Notes under the pieces: generated by a model
What the model was told of the DNA's origin: nothing
The model's input: the letters and a program-made list of their open reading frames with translations, nothing else
Database searches by the model: none
NCBI RefSeq assembly: GCF_004519545.1
Contig: NZ_SDKM01000014.1
Coordinates: forward strand, 59,763 to 123,762
Length of the DNA: 64,000 bases
Direction of reading: 5' to 3'
DNA from: Nocardioides guangzhouensis
GTDB taxonomy: Bacteria; Actinomycetota; Actinomycetes; Propionibacteriales; Nocardioidaceae
Position numbers and translations under genes: made by a program
Part shown: positions 35,127 through 43,943 of the stretch, one piece after another
How positions within the stretch are numbered: the stretch's first letter is position 1
Layout of the letters: each line of letters opens with the position of its first letter

Positions 35127-35140
35127 TAAGGCTTGCCTAA
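35127..35140 (-). promoter_or_regulatory. DtxR/IdeR-type iron box
   Basis: TTAGGC-AA-GCCTTA on the minus strand is a near-perfect palindrome matching the two half sites of the TTAGGTTAGGCTAACCTAA consensus. It lies about 20-35 bases before the bfd start, where binding would control transcription of bfd-bfr. Confidence 0.65.
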
Positions 35141-35228
35141 TAACAGCACACTCTAACCCGCCCTCCCTCCCTGCCGGAACTGCGTCCCGGACCGACCACG
35201 ATGCGGACGTCCGGCGACCGCCACCTGC

Positions 35229-35924
35229 TCAGCCGGCCGGGACCGTCCGGAGCGCGGTGGCCTCGAACCGGCCGGCCGCGCACCGGACCGTCGCGACCAG
35301 CTGGCCGTCGTCCCACAGGGCCTGCTCGGCATCCTTCCTGGTGAGGGCCGGGTCGGTGTCCGCCGTGGCGTGGACCGTCACCGTCGCCCCTACGTACGCC
35401 GCGGGCCCGTCGGTCACCCGCAGCGCCAGCCGGTACGGCGGTCGCAGGTCGCCGTCGAAGCGCGGCTTCCGCGGGCCGGTGACGCCCAGCCAGGCACCGG
35501 TGAGCTCGACCTGCCCGGGCGACGTGCACCACGGAGCGCGGAACCAGACCCGGGTGGACGGCGGCAGCATGCGCCCCCGGCGCACGAAGACCGCACCATT
35601 CCAGAGCACGGCCACGTCCGGGTCGATGCCCGCGAGCTCCTCGACCCGGACCGCCTCGTCGTGAGGGGCGGGGCCTTGCTCGCCGGTGTCGTCGCAGCCC
35701 GGCACCGCGGCGCGCAGCGTGCGGCCGGTGGTCGCCGGGGTCCGCCTCAGCTCGCCGGTGCCGAGGTAGTCATGACCGTCGTAGCGGATCAGCGCCGCGC
35801 ACGACGCGGCATCGCCGGAACCGGAGCCGGGGCCCGCCCCGGACCCGCAGCCGGCGAGGGCGAGGAGGGCCGCGACCACGAGGAGCACGTGGTGGACGGG
35901 CCGTGACCTGGTCGGGGTTCCCAC
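35229..35924 (-). CDS. Putative lipoprotein
   Basis: A 231-residue exported protein with lipobox LALAGCGSG. The mature part is Asp/Arg-rich with several Cys (CAALIRYDGHDYLGTGE, VPGCDDTG, WCTSPG, VRCAAG). I do not recognise its function. The GTG start was chosen because it immediately precedes the signal peptide; its ribosome site is weak. It lies 73 bases from the DUF6493 stop. Confidence 0.65.
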   Translation of the reverse strand: MGTPTRSRPVHHVLLVVAALLALAGCGSGAGPGSGSGDAASCAALIRYDGHDYLGTGELRRTPATTGRTLRAAVPGCDDTGEQGPAPHDEAVRVEELAGIDPDVAVLWNGAVFVRRGRMLPPSTRVWFRAPWCTSPGQVELTGAWLGVTGPRKPRFDGDLRPPYRLALRVTDGPAAYVGATVTVHATADTDPALTRKDAEQALWDDGQLVATVRCAAGRFEATALRTVPAG

Positions 35925-35997
35925 GTCAGTGGGACGGCGGTGGTCGGTGGGCGGTTCCCGTCGGGGAACCGAACCGTCACCGTCCCCGGTCGACACC

Positions 35998-38532
35998 TCA
36001 CTCGACGGCGAGCAGCCGTCGCGCCGCCTTCGCGGCCAGGGACGTCGAGCGACCCCCGGCCACCCGGCGCAGCTCGTCGGGGACGGCCACCGGCCGGCCC
36101 GAGCGTTCGGCCAGCTCCGCGGCCGGTTCGAGGAACGCACCGGCGTCCCGACGCCCGGGAAGCACGGGGAGCAGCGCGGCCAGCGCGTCGAGGACCGGGA
36201 CGACGGCCGCATCGTCGGCGATCGCCGTCGCGGCCAGGCCCTCCGCGACGCGCTTGCCGATCACCGTGTCGTCGGCGAGCAGGGCGCCGGCCTGGCGACC
36301 CAGCTCGGAGCCGTCGAGGCGCCCTGCGGCCGCCAGGTCGAGCAGGGCGTCCTGGGTAGCCGTGCGGGCGCGGGCGTCCCGGGCCGCCAGGCCCAGCACC
36401 AGGGCGGACGCGAGCGGTGCGTCGCCCGGCCCGCGGGAGCGCGCCCAGGCGTCCGCCAGCGGCACGGTCTGCGCACGGTCCCTGGCCAGGTCCCGCACCA
36501 GGAACGGGTGAACGTGGGCGGCCAGGTGGTCGGGGTGGTGCGGCAGCATCAGGGTCGCGAGCCCGAGTGCCTGCTCGAACCTCGAGTCGTAGAGCCCCTG
36601 GTGCAGGCGGTCTCCACGGACGTCGTCCAGCGGGTGGCGGCGCGAGAGCAGGGCCGCCACGGGACCCTCCCGGCCGACACCCGACGCCCGGTCGCGGAAG
36701 GTCACCATCGCGACCGGTTGCTGGAACGGGTAGCGCTGCGGCACCACGTCCGCCACCCGCTCCCACACCGGCCGGGCCTCACGCACCTCCGTCACCGCAC
36801 GGGCCACGATCCTGGCGGCCCAGCCGCGGCCGACGCTCACCTCGTCGAGCCGGTCCGGGTGGACCCGGAGCACCGCCAGCGCGAGGTCCTCCGGCACCGG
36901 CCGGCCCCGGCGGGGCCCGGCCAGCCGCTCGGAGAGGTCGGCGGGGTCGATGGACCCGTCGGCGTACGTCGGGAGTGCCACCGACGGCGCTCCCCCCGTG
37001 CGGACGGCTCGGGAGACCGCTTGGAGCCGTAGCGACAGCGTCTCCATCAGCGAACGCGACGGCGGCCGCCGGTCCAGCCAGCCGCTCTCCCCCAGGAAGA
37101 GGTTCGCGCCCCGGCGGGCAGCGCTGCGGTCATCGCTCAGCCAGGCGCTGGCCAGCGCGCACAGGACCTGAAGGAGCGCGCCGTAGTGCTCGTCGTCGAC
37201 TCGTCGCAGGAGCACCTCGGCGGCGGCCGGCCGCTGGGTGGCGAACCGGAGGGCGCCGTCGAGGAGGCGCTCCACGGCGATCGGGTCGTCGGCCTCCTCG
37301 ATGAGCTGGAGGAAGAGCTCCGTGAGCTCGTCGGGGTCCGCGACCGGGACCACCCGTTCCGGCTCCGGCGGCAGAACCGGAGCCGGGGCAGTGAACGGCG
37401 CGGCGTCCACCATGCCTGGGGCCAGGTCGGAGGCCAGGTCGGGGGCGATGCCGGCGAGCAGGGCCATCGCCTGCTCCCGCACGTCGGTCCGCGGGTGGTC
37501 GAGCGCCACCGCTGCGGCGTCGCCGACCGCGGCGGCCGGGTGGGCCCTCGCCACCGCGGCCAGGAGGCGCAGCTGCGCCGCGACGCTGGACTTGTCGGGC
37601 CGGGCCAGCGTCGCCCGGCTGGCCTCCAGCAGCGGGTCGACATCGAGACGGTCGACGAGACCGAGGAGCCGCTTCTGCGCCAGCTTCACGGACGGCCCGT
37701 GGTCGACCGTGAGGAGTCGGCACCAGACCTGCTGCCTGGCGAGCACCTCGTCGTCGGTGGGGTCCAGCTCGCCCAGCAGCCCGACGTACCACGCGATGTC
37801 GACGGCGGCCCAGTCCTGCAAGGGGGCCGCGAGGGCGGCGTCGAGCAAGCGGCTCCGGTCGATGACACCGTCGTTCGCCAGCGCCGCGAGCCCGTGCCGC
37901 CAGGTGCGTTCCGGCGTCGGCTCGCGGCGCGCCTCCGCCGGTCGCCCGGGCGGGGTCCACGGCTTCTGCAGCCACGAGTCCTGGTAGGCGAGCCGCCGAC
38001 CCGCGGTCTCGAGCGCGAGCAGGTCCCACAGCTCGTGCTCGAGGAGCCCCGGATCCCGCTCGAGGCACTGCCGGGTGGTCTCGGTCGCGTCCCAGCGCGG
38101 ATCCGCGCGGACGCCGTGCACCAGGTGCAGCAGGTAGTCGGCGGACTCGGCCGGGCGGGCGGCCAGGCCCTCGCGGACCAGGGCGCGGACCAGCGGCCAG
38201 TTGGAGGACTCGGCGAGCAGCGCGTCGGGGAGCTCCGGCAGCCAGTGCGGCTGCCGGTCGCGCAGCACCCGGATCGCGAGGTCGACCTGCCCGTGGTCAG
38301 GTCCCCAGAAGAACGAGAACGCCGTGGCCACCTGCCGGGGCCCACCCAGGGTGCCGAGTGCGGCCAGGAAGAAGCCGGCACGAGATGTGCGGTCCGGGTA
38401 GTTCTCCTTGCCCCACGCACGCACGGCGGGCGCCAGCTTCTTGCGCTCCACCTCGGTCAGCGGGGCCAGCCGGTCCACCAGCGTGTGCCGGTGCTCCGAG
38501 CCGAACATCGCGATCAGCTCGTCGGCGTCCAT
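35998..38532 (-). CDS. DUF6493 family HEAT-like protein, partner of SWIM protein
   Basis: An 844-residue soluble protein dominated by helical HEAT-like repeats (for example KLAQKRLLGLVDRL, REQAMALLAGIAPD, DLALAVLRVHPDRLDEV). The start is the ATG of MDADELIAMF, one base after the SWIM gene stop. In Streptomyces the same two families are adjacent. Function unknown; a scaffold or protein-binding role is inferred from the repeats. Confidence 0.78.
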   Translation of the reverse strand: MDADELIAMFGSEHRHTLVDRLAPLTEVERKKLAPAVRAWGKENYPDRTSRAGFFLAALGTLGGPRQVATAFSFFWGPDHGQVDLAIRVLRDRQPHWLPELPDALLAESSNWPLVRALVREGLAARPAESADYLLHLVHGVRADPRWDATETTRQCLERDPGLLEHELWDLLALETAGRRLAYQDSWLQKPWTPPGRPAEARREPTPERTWRHGLAALANDGVIDRSRLLDAALAAPLQDWAAVDIAWYVGLLGELDPTDDEVLARQQVWCRLLTVDHGPSVKLAQKRLLGLVDRLDVDPLLEASRATLARPDKSSVAAQLRLLAAVARAHPAAAVGDAAAVALDHPRTDVREQAMALLAGIAPDLASDLAPGMVDAAPFTAPAPVLPPEPERVVPVADPDELTELFLQLIEEADDPIAVERLLDGALRFATQRPAAAEVLLRRVDDEHYGALLQVLCALASAWLSDDRSAARRGANLFLGESGWLDRRPPSRSLMETLSLRLQAVSRAVRTGGAPSVALPTYADGSIDPADLSERLAGPRRGRPVPEDLALAVLRVHPDRLDEVSVGRGWAARIVARAVTEVREARPVWERVADVVPQRYPFQQPVAMVTFRDRASGVGREGPVAALLSRRHPLDDVRGDRLHQGLYDSRFEQALGLATLMLPHHPDHLAAHVHPFLVRDLARDRAQTVPLADAWARSRGPGDAPLASALVLGLAARDARARTATQDALLDLAAAGRLDGSELGRQAGALLADDTVIGKRVAEGLAATAIADDAAVVPVLDALAALLPVLPGRRDAGAFLEPAAELAERSGRPVAVPDELRRVAGGRSTSLAAKAARRLLAVE

Positions 38533-38533
38533 G

Positions 38534-39892
38534 TCAGGTCCCCCGTCGTTCGAGATCCACGGCCAGTGCGTGCTTGCAGGGCCCGCGGCTGGCCCGGTGA
38601 CGGCCGAACCAGGGGCACGTGCACCGGTCCCCCTCGGGCGTCCGGCGCACCACGTGCTCGGTGCCACCGCTGGTGACGTAGCCGGTGCTCCCGTCGAGCC
38701 GCACCGCTCCGGCCTCCACCAGTGCCCGGGCGTCACGCAGCCGTGGGTGCATGGCGGCCAGGCGCTCGGCGTCGTAGGGCAGCTCGCGGTGGAAGTACGC
38801 CGAGTCGGCCGCGTCGAAGCCCACGCGCCCCGCGGCGCCCAGCCGGCCCAGCGCCCGGCGGACCCGGTCCTCGGCGAGCCCGGCCTCGACGGCCAGTCGG
38901 GCCACGTCGATGCGGGGCTCGAAGGCCAGCAGGGCGCTGACCACGTCGGCATCCTCCTCGGTCGCGTCGTCGGCGAGGTCCCAGAGCACGCCACCCTCCC
39001 CGGAGAAGCCGCGGCTGAGGTCGGGGCTGAGCCCGACGACCAGACGGGCGTCGTCGAGGTCGAGCTCCCAGATCCCCCCAGCCCCCAGGGGGTCGTACGG
39101 CGCGGCGTAGGCACGCAGTGCACGCGCGAACCGGAGCAGCGGCTCGAGCGGCTTGAGCCGGTCGGTGCCGGAGAGGCTGACCCCGGAAGGGTTCGGCCGG
39201 CTGGTCAGGCGCAGTCCGCGGCCGGCCGGCACCACCCACAGGGGCTTGCGTCCGGCGGTGGCGGGCAGGGACCGCAGGAACCGACGAGCCTCGGCTGCCG
39301 GCACCTCGAACGCGGGGGTCGAGACGGCGGCCACCAGCTGCACCTCGACGAAGCCCTTGAGCCACCGCTCGGGCAGCGGCACCTTCCGCTCGACGACGGT
39401 TGCCTCCATCGTGGTGACCTCGACGTCCTCGCCGACCCGCAGGTGGACCGGGTCGAGACCGCCGACCGTCGCCAGCGCCCGGCGCATCGGCGGGTTGAAG
39501 TCGACGTTGGTGGTGCCCGTGTCGATCGCGGGACCGTCGAGGGCGCCCGGCAGCACGTCGTACCGTGCGTAGACGCCGCAGCACGCCGAGAACGACTCGA
39601 AACGCAGCCGGTCGCCGTTGCTGGTGACCACCGGGTCGGCCGCGCGGAGGATGGCGGCGACCATGCCGGGCGGTGTGTAGAAGCGGGTCCGGGCCACCTT
39701 CGCGACCGCGAGCAGCGCGGCAGCGGACTGCTCGGGATGGCCGAGGAAGCCGTCGAAGAACACCGGGTGCGCGGCCGGTCCGCGCGACGTCACGCCACCG
39801 CTCGTCGCGAGCGCGACCTCGGTGCCCGCGGGCTCGACGACGACCGTCGACGACCGTGGGTAGCGGTAGATCTGCTCCGGAGCCGCGGCCAC
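38534..39892 (-). CDS. SWIM zinc finger protein
   Basis: A 452-residue protein with a C-terminal SWIM motif CTCPWFGRHRASRGPCKHALAV (Cys-x-Cys ... Cys-x-His). The start codon is GTG and the ribosome site is weak. SWIM proteins bind DNA or protein partners and often occur with MoxR and VWA genes, but none are here. It forms a tight pair with the DUF6493 gene. Confidence 0.85.
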   Translation of the reverse strand: MAAAPEQIYRYPRSSTVVVEPAGTEVALATSGGVTSRGPAAHPVFFDGFLGHPEQSAAALLAVAKVARTRFYTPPGMVAAILRAADPVVTSNGDRLRFESFSACCGVYARYDVLPGALDGPAIDTGTTNVDFNPPMRRALATVGGLDPVHLRVGEDVEVTTMEATVVERKVPLPERWLKGFVEVQLVAAVSTPAFEVPAAEARRFLRSLPATAGRKPLWVVPAGRGLRLTSRPNPSGVSLSGTDRLKPLEPLLRFARALRAYAAPYDPLGAGGIWELDLDDARLVVGLSPDLSRGFSGEGGVLWDLADDATEEDADVVSALLAFEPRIDVARLAVEAGLAEDRVRRALGRLGAAGRVGFDAADSAYFHRELPYDAERLAAMHPRLRDARALVEAGAVRLDGSTGYVTSGGTEHVVRRTPEGDRCTCPWFGRHRASRGPCKHALAVDLERRGT

Positions 39893-39978
39893 TCGTGCAC
39901 ACTAGGCGAGCCGACCGACCGGAGGGACGCAGATGGGGGAACTCCCGACCGTCGAGCAGCTGGTCCGAGCCGGAGCGC

Positions 39979-40647
39979 TCAGCCCTTCGCGGCGACCTTC
40001 TGCTTCGCCTGCGCCGGCCGCGTGATCTTGCCGGTCCAGGTGATCGGCTCGGTGTCCTCGGTCGGCCGCATCGCGATCGCCTGGAGCCTGGTCTTCTCCG
40101 CGGCGAGGAACACCAGGCACTGCTGGGCGCGCTTGCCCTCGGTGAACTGCCTGGGCAACGGCTGGCTGGGGCACGGCCTGAACGAGCTGGTGATCCGCGC
40201 CGCCGGGAAGAGCACGTCGGAGCCGTTGTCGAGGAAGATCGGCAGCTCGACGCCGGACAGGTTGGAGGTGCCGGTGTTCTTCACCGTCACGTGCACGTAG
40301 TACGGCGTGGAACGCTTCATCGCGCGGTCGAGCTTGAACGCGGAGAAGTCCTTCATCGTCGCCCGGTCCAGGCGGTCCACGCTGACGTCGACCTCCCCCT
40401 CCAGGCCCTGCTTCGGCGACCAGGTGAGCGGGGCCGAGTCACCGAGGGCGAGCTCGGCACCCGGCTGGGGGGTCTGGCTGCCGTCGCCGTCCGGGCCGTT
40501 GGTCGAGATGGTCGAGTCGCCGCCGGCGGTGGTCGAGCTGCCGGACCCCTCGCCGCTGTCGTCCCCGCCGCAGCCGCTCAGGGCGAGCGCAGCGACGAGG
40601 GCGAGCGGGGCGAGGCGGGCGAGCGTCGTCATGCGGCCATTGTGCAT
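39979..40647 (-). CDS. Lipoprotein with C-terminal conserved domain
   Basis: A 222-residue lipoprotein: signal peptide ending in LALSGCGGD, a Ser/Thr/Gly linker, then a beta-rich domain (DVSVDRLDRATMKDFSAF, YYVHVTVKNTGTSNLSGVELPIFLDNG). This resembles the Ig-like DUF4352 type. The start ATG of MHNGRM has GGAGACC upstream and was preferred over the second Met five codons later. Its role at the cell surface is unknown. Confidence 0.7.
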   Translation of the reverse strand: MHNGRMTTLARLAPLALVAALALSGCGGDDSGEGSGSSTTAGGDSTISTNGPDGDGSQTPQPGAELALGDSAPLTWSPKQGLEGEVDVSVDRLDRATMKDFSAFKLDRAMKRSTPYYVHVTVKNTGTSNLSGVELPIFLDNGSDVLFPAARITSSFRPCPSQPLPRQFTEGKRAQQCLVFLAAEKTRLQAIAMRPTEDTEPITWTGKITRPAQAKQKVAAKG

Positions 40648-40676
40648 ACCGGTCTCCACAGGTCGGGGCGACGCGC

Positions 40677-42077
40677 TCAGCAGCCGACGAGACGCGTCGC
40701 GAAGTACGCGGAGATGCCGTCGAGGCCGATCCGCTCCTGCTGCATCGTGTCTCGCTCGCGGACGGTGACCGCGTTGTCGTCGAGGGTGTCGAAGTCGACC
40801 GTGACGCAGTACGGCGTGCCGATCTCGTCCTGGCGGCGGTAGCGGCGACCGATCGCGCCGGAGTCGTCGAAGTCGACGTTCCAGCCGGCCGAGCGCAGCT
40901 CGGTCGCGAGGGCCTTGGCCTTCGGGGACAGGTCCGCGTTGCGGGACAGCGGCAGCACCGCGACCTTCACCGGCGACAGGCGCGGGTCGAGTCGGAGCAC
41001 GGTGCGCTTGTCGACGCCGCCCTTGGTGTTCGGCGCCTCGTCCTCGTGGTACGCGTCGACGAGGAAGGTCATCAGGCTGCGCGAGAGGCCGGCCGCGGGC
41101 TCGATGACGTAGGGCACGTAGCGCTCGTTGTTGGCCTGGTCGAAGTAGGAGAGGTCCTGGCCGGAGTGCTTGGCGTGCGTGGTCAGGTCGAAGTCGGTGC
41201 GGTTCGCGATGCCCTCGAGCTCGCCCCACTCAGAGCCGGAGAACCGGAAGCGGTACTCGATGTCGACGGTGCGCGTCGAGTAGTGGCTCAGCTTCTCCTG
41301 GGGGTGCTCGTAGTGACGCAGGTTGTCCGGGTCGATGCCCAGGTCGACGTACCAGCGGGTGCGCTCGTCGATCCAGTACTGGTGCCACTCCTTGTCCTCG
41401 CCCGGCTTGACGAAGAACTCCATCTCCATCTGCTCGAACTCGCGGGTGCGGAAGATGAAGTTGCCCGGCGTGATCTCGTTGCGGAAGCTCTTGCCGATCT
41501 GGGCGATGCCGAACGGCGGCTTCTGGCGGCTCGAGGTCACCACGTTCGCGAAGTTGACGAAGATGCCCTGGGCGGTCTCGGGGCGCAGGTAGTGCAGGCC
41601 GGTCTCGTCCTCGATCACGCCGAGGTAGGTCTTGAGCAGGCCGGAGAACTGGCGCGGCTCGGTCCACGCGCCGCGGGTGCCGCAGTTGGGGCAGGCCACG
41701 CTGGCGAGGTCGACGTCGTCGGGGTCCTCGATGCCCTTCTTCTCGGCGAACTCCTCCTGGAGGTGGTCCGCCCGGAACCTCTTGTGACAGGACTGGCACT
41801 CGGTGAGCGGGTCGGTGAAGGTGTCGACGTGACCGCTGGCCTCCCACACCTGACGGGGCAGGATGATGCTGGAGTCGAGGCCGACCATGTCGTCGCGCAT
41901 GGTGACCATCGAGCGCCACCACTGGCGCTTGATGTTCTCCTTGAGCTCGACGCCGAGCGGGCCGTAGTCCCAGGCCGATCGGGTGCCGCCGTAGATCTCG
42001 CCGCAGGGGAAGACGAAACCCCTCCGCTTCGCGAGGGAGACGACGTTGTCCACGGTCGAGGGGGGCGGCTTGGCCAC
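40677..42077 (-). CDS. glyS: Glycyl-tRNA synthetase, homodimeric type
   Basis: A 466-residue class II synthetase of the single-chain type. It shows GYD-like [18 protein letters not shown], zinc-like CQSC and CPNC, motif 2 [20 protein letters not shown], and motif 3 [11 protein letters not shown] chose the GTG with AGGAG eight bases upstream ([13 protein letters not shown]) over one nine bases earlier. Provides Gly-tRNA. Confidence 0.97.
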   Translation of the reverse strand: MAKPPPSTVDNVVSLAKRRGFVFPCGEIYGGTRSAWDYGPLGVELKENIKRQWWRSMVTMRDDMVGLDSSIILPRQVWEASGHVDTFTDPLTECQSCHKRFRADHLQEEFAEKKGIEDPDDVDLASVACPNCGTRGAWTEPRQFSGLLKTYLGVIEDETGLHYLRPETAQGIFVNFANVVTSSRQKPPFGIAQIGKSFRNEITPGNFIFRTREFEQMEMEFFVKPGEDKEWHQYWIDERTRWYVDLGIDPDNLRHYEHPQEKLSHYSTRTVDIEYRFRFSGSEWGELEGIANRTDFDLTTHAKHSGQDLSYFDQANNERYVPYVIEPAAGLSRSLMTFLVDAYHEDEAPNTKGGVDKRTVLRLDPRLSPVKVAVLPLSRNADLSPKAKALATELRSAGWNVDFDDSGAIGRRYRRQDEIGTPYCVTVDFDTLDDNAVTVRERDTMQQERIGLDGISAYFATRLVGC

Positions 42078-42476
42078 GAAGATCACTCCTGGGTCGGCCG
42101 GCTGGCTGCCGGTCAGGTGGTCGAAGGATCAGCCTAACGAGCGCCGCCACAGGATCGTGTGCTCGGGGTGGGTCCCGGACTCACCGGGAGCGAGGTGGGC
42201 CGCCGTCCTCGGCGGCGCCGCCGGCTGCGTCGTCCCCCGCCGCTCCGGTCAGTGCCCCCGCCGCGAGGACGGCGGCGAGCAGTACGCCCGTCCCCCGCTA
42301 CGAACGCTCCCTCGTCCTGCCCTGCGCCCCGAAGGGCACGCGACAAGCATTCCGGCACGACCGTCCGGACACCATGCCCCGGCCGGGGCATATTCGGACA
42401 TCTCGGACGGGTGGGCGGGGCGCTACCACCCGCGTCACCGGGAGACCGGGACCGGTGCGGGTGGGGTGCAGGGTGC
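42078..42476. other. Intergenic stretch upstream of glyS
   Basis: About 400 GC-rich bases. A small alanine-rich, signal-like frame (VLLAAVLAAGALTG) occurs on the minus strand but lacks a start. No clear T-box-like or other RNA element was recognised. Confidence 0.4.
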
Positions 42477-42803
42477 TCAGGTGACGCGCGGGTCGGCCGT
42501 GTTCACGGGCTCGCCCGGCAGCACCGCCTCGAAGGCGCTGGGCTCGTCGAGGGCCCGGCTCAGCAGCGGAACGGCGCCCACCTTGACGTCGTACGACGAC
42601 AGCGCGCGGCGGTAGGCGCCGACGCTCTCCCACCGCGTGGTCAGCACCCAGAGCTCCGGGTCGTCCACGTTGCGGCCGACGTGCCCGTCGAGGTAGCCGG
42701 GCCGCCCGGCCAGCAATCCGTGCGCCGCCTCGAGGTCGGCCCGGAAGCCGACCGCGGCGTCCTCGGCGACCCGGAACCTGTTCACCACCAGCACGACCGC
42801 CAC
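42477..42803 (-). CDS. Antibiotic biosynthesis monooxygenase (ABM) domain protein
   Basis: A 108-residue ABM/dimeric alpha-beta barrel protein: VVLVVNRFRVAEDAA, FRADLEAAHGLLAGRPGYLDGHVGRNVDDPELWVLTTRWES in sequence. The group includes heme-degrading IsdG-like and quinol monooxygenases. Which substrate is used cannot be read. The GTG start follows a weak site. It is divergent from the zinc operon. Confidence 0.75.
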   Translation of the reverse strand: MAVVLVVNRFRVAEDAAVGFRADLEAAHGLLAGRPGYLDGHVGRNVDDPELWVLTTRWESVGAYRRALSSYDVKVGAVPLLSRALDEPSAFEAVLPGEPVNTADPRVT

Positions 42804-42815
42804 CCTAAGCCGCGC

Positions 42816-42890
42816 GCCCGCTGGTTGAGGAGCGGGCGCCGCCCGCTGGTTGACGAGCGAGCGCCGCCCGCTGGTCGAGGAGCGAGCGCC
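42816..42890. repeat. Tandem 25-bp repeat, three copies
   Basis: Units at 42816-42840, 42841-42865 and 42866-42890, of the form GCCCGCTGGTTGAGGAGCGG-GCGCC with 1-3 differences. It is followed by AGCGAGCGACTCGAAACC. The sequence resembles an interspersed repeat seen between genes in Nocardioides. Confidence 0.8.
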
Positions 42891-42937
42891 AGCGAGCGAC
42901 TCGAAACCGAGTGCGCACGACCCGGCGGCAGGACGAG

Positions 42938-42977
42938 TTGACAATGATTCTCAACTGACCTGAGAATCGTTCTCATG
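42938..42977 (+). promoter_or_regulatory. Zinc operon promoter with two Zur-like boxes
   Basis: TGACAATGATTCTCA (42939-42953) and TGAGAATCGTTCTCA (42961-42975) are palindromes of the Zur/Fur type. They overlap a perfect -35 TTGACA (42938-42943) and a -10-like GAGAAT (42962-42967) 18 bases on. The start codon ATG at 42975 lies inside the second box, predicting a leaderless transcript. Confidence 0.75.
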
Positions 42978-43943
42978 TCAACGTCGCTCCGTGCCCGCCT
43001 GGCACTGGTGCCGGCCGCCGCCGTGCTGCTGGGCGGCTGCAGCGCCCTGACCAGCGAGCCCGCGGACGACCACACAGTGGTGGCCGCGTTCTACCCGCTG
43101 GCGTGGGTGGCCGAGCGGGTGGCCGGCAACGGGTTCGACGTCGTCAACCTCACCCAGCCGGGCAGCGAGCCGCACGACCTCGAGCTCTCGATCCGGGAGA
43201 CCGCCGCGGTCGAGGACGCCGGCCTGGTCATCCACGAGCAGGGATTCCAGCCGGCCGTGGACGCCGCGATCGAGCAGAACGCCCAGGGGGCGGTGCTGGA
43301 CGTGACCGACGTCGTCGACCTGCGGCCGTTCGCCGAGCACGACCACGAGGACGGGCACACCGACGACCACACCGACGAGCACACCGACGAGGAGCACTCC
43401 GCCGACGACGGCCACGACCACGGCGACCTCGACCCGCACTTCTGGCTCGACCCGCTGCTTCTCGCCGACGTCGGCGACGCGGTCGCCGACGAGCTGGCCG
43501 GGCTCGACCCGGGCCGGGCCGACCAGGTCCGGGCCAACGCCGCCGACCTGCGGGCCGACCTCGAGCGCCTGGACCGGGAGTACGCCGCGGGGCTGGCCGA
43601 CTGCGAGCGGGACACGGTGGTCGTCAACCACGACGCGTTCGGCTACCTCGCCCACTACGGGCTGCACATCGAGCCGGTCGTGGGCCTCTCCCCCGACGCC
43701 GAGCCGACGCCTGCCGACCTGGCCCGCCTGCACGACCTGGTCGAGGCCGAGGGCATCACCACCGTCTTCGCCGAGACCCTGGTCAGCCGCAAGACCGTCG
43801 ACACCCTGGCCGGCGACCTCGGCGTGGAGGTGGCGGTGCTCGACCCGATCGAGGGACTGAGTGACCAGACCGCCGACGAGGACTACCTTTCCCTGATGCG
43901 GCGCAACCTGCGCGAGCTCGAGAGGGCGAACGGATGTCGATGA
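42975..43943 (+). CDS. znuA: Zinc ABC transporter substrate-binding lipoprotein
   Basis: A 322-residue cluster A-I zinc-binding protein. Lipobox LLGGCSAL follows the signal peptide, and metal-site His residues include SEPHDLELS and DLDPHFWLDP. A His/Asp-rich loop (residues about 120-150, EHDHEDGHTDDHTDE...) precedes the latter, typical of zinc rather than manganese proteins. First gene of a four-gene operon ending in zur; the ATG has no ribosome site, consistent with leaderless start. Confidence 0.93.
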   Translation: MSTSLRARLALVPAAAVLLGGCSALTSEPADDHTVVAAFYPLAWVAERVAGNGFDVVNLTQPGSEPHDLELSIRETAAVEDAGLVIHEQGFQPAVDAAIEQNAQGAVLDVTDVVDLRPFAEHDHEDGHTDDHTDEHTDEEHSADDGHDHGDLDPHFWLDPLLLADVGDAVADELAGLDPGRADQVRANAADLRADLERLDREYAAGLADCERDTVVVNHDAFGYLAHYGLHIEPVVGLSPDAEPTPADLARLHDLVEAEGITTVFAETLVSRKTVDTLAGDLGVEVAVLDPIEGLSDQTADEDYLSLMRRNLRELERANGCR

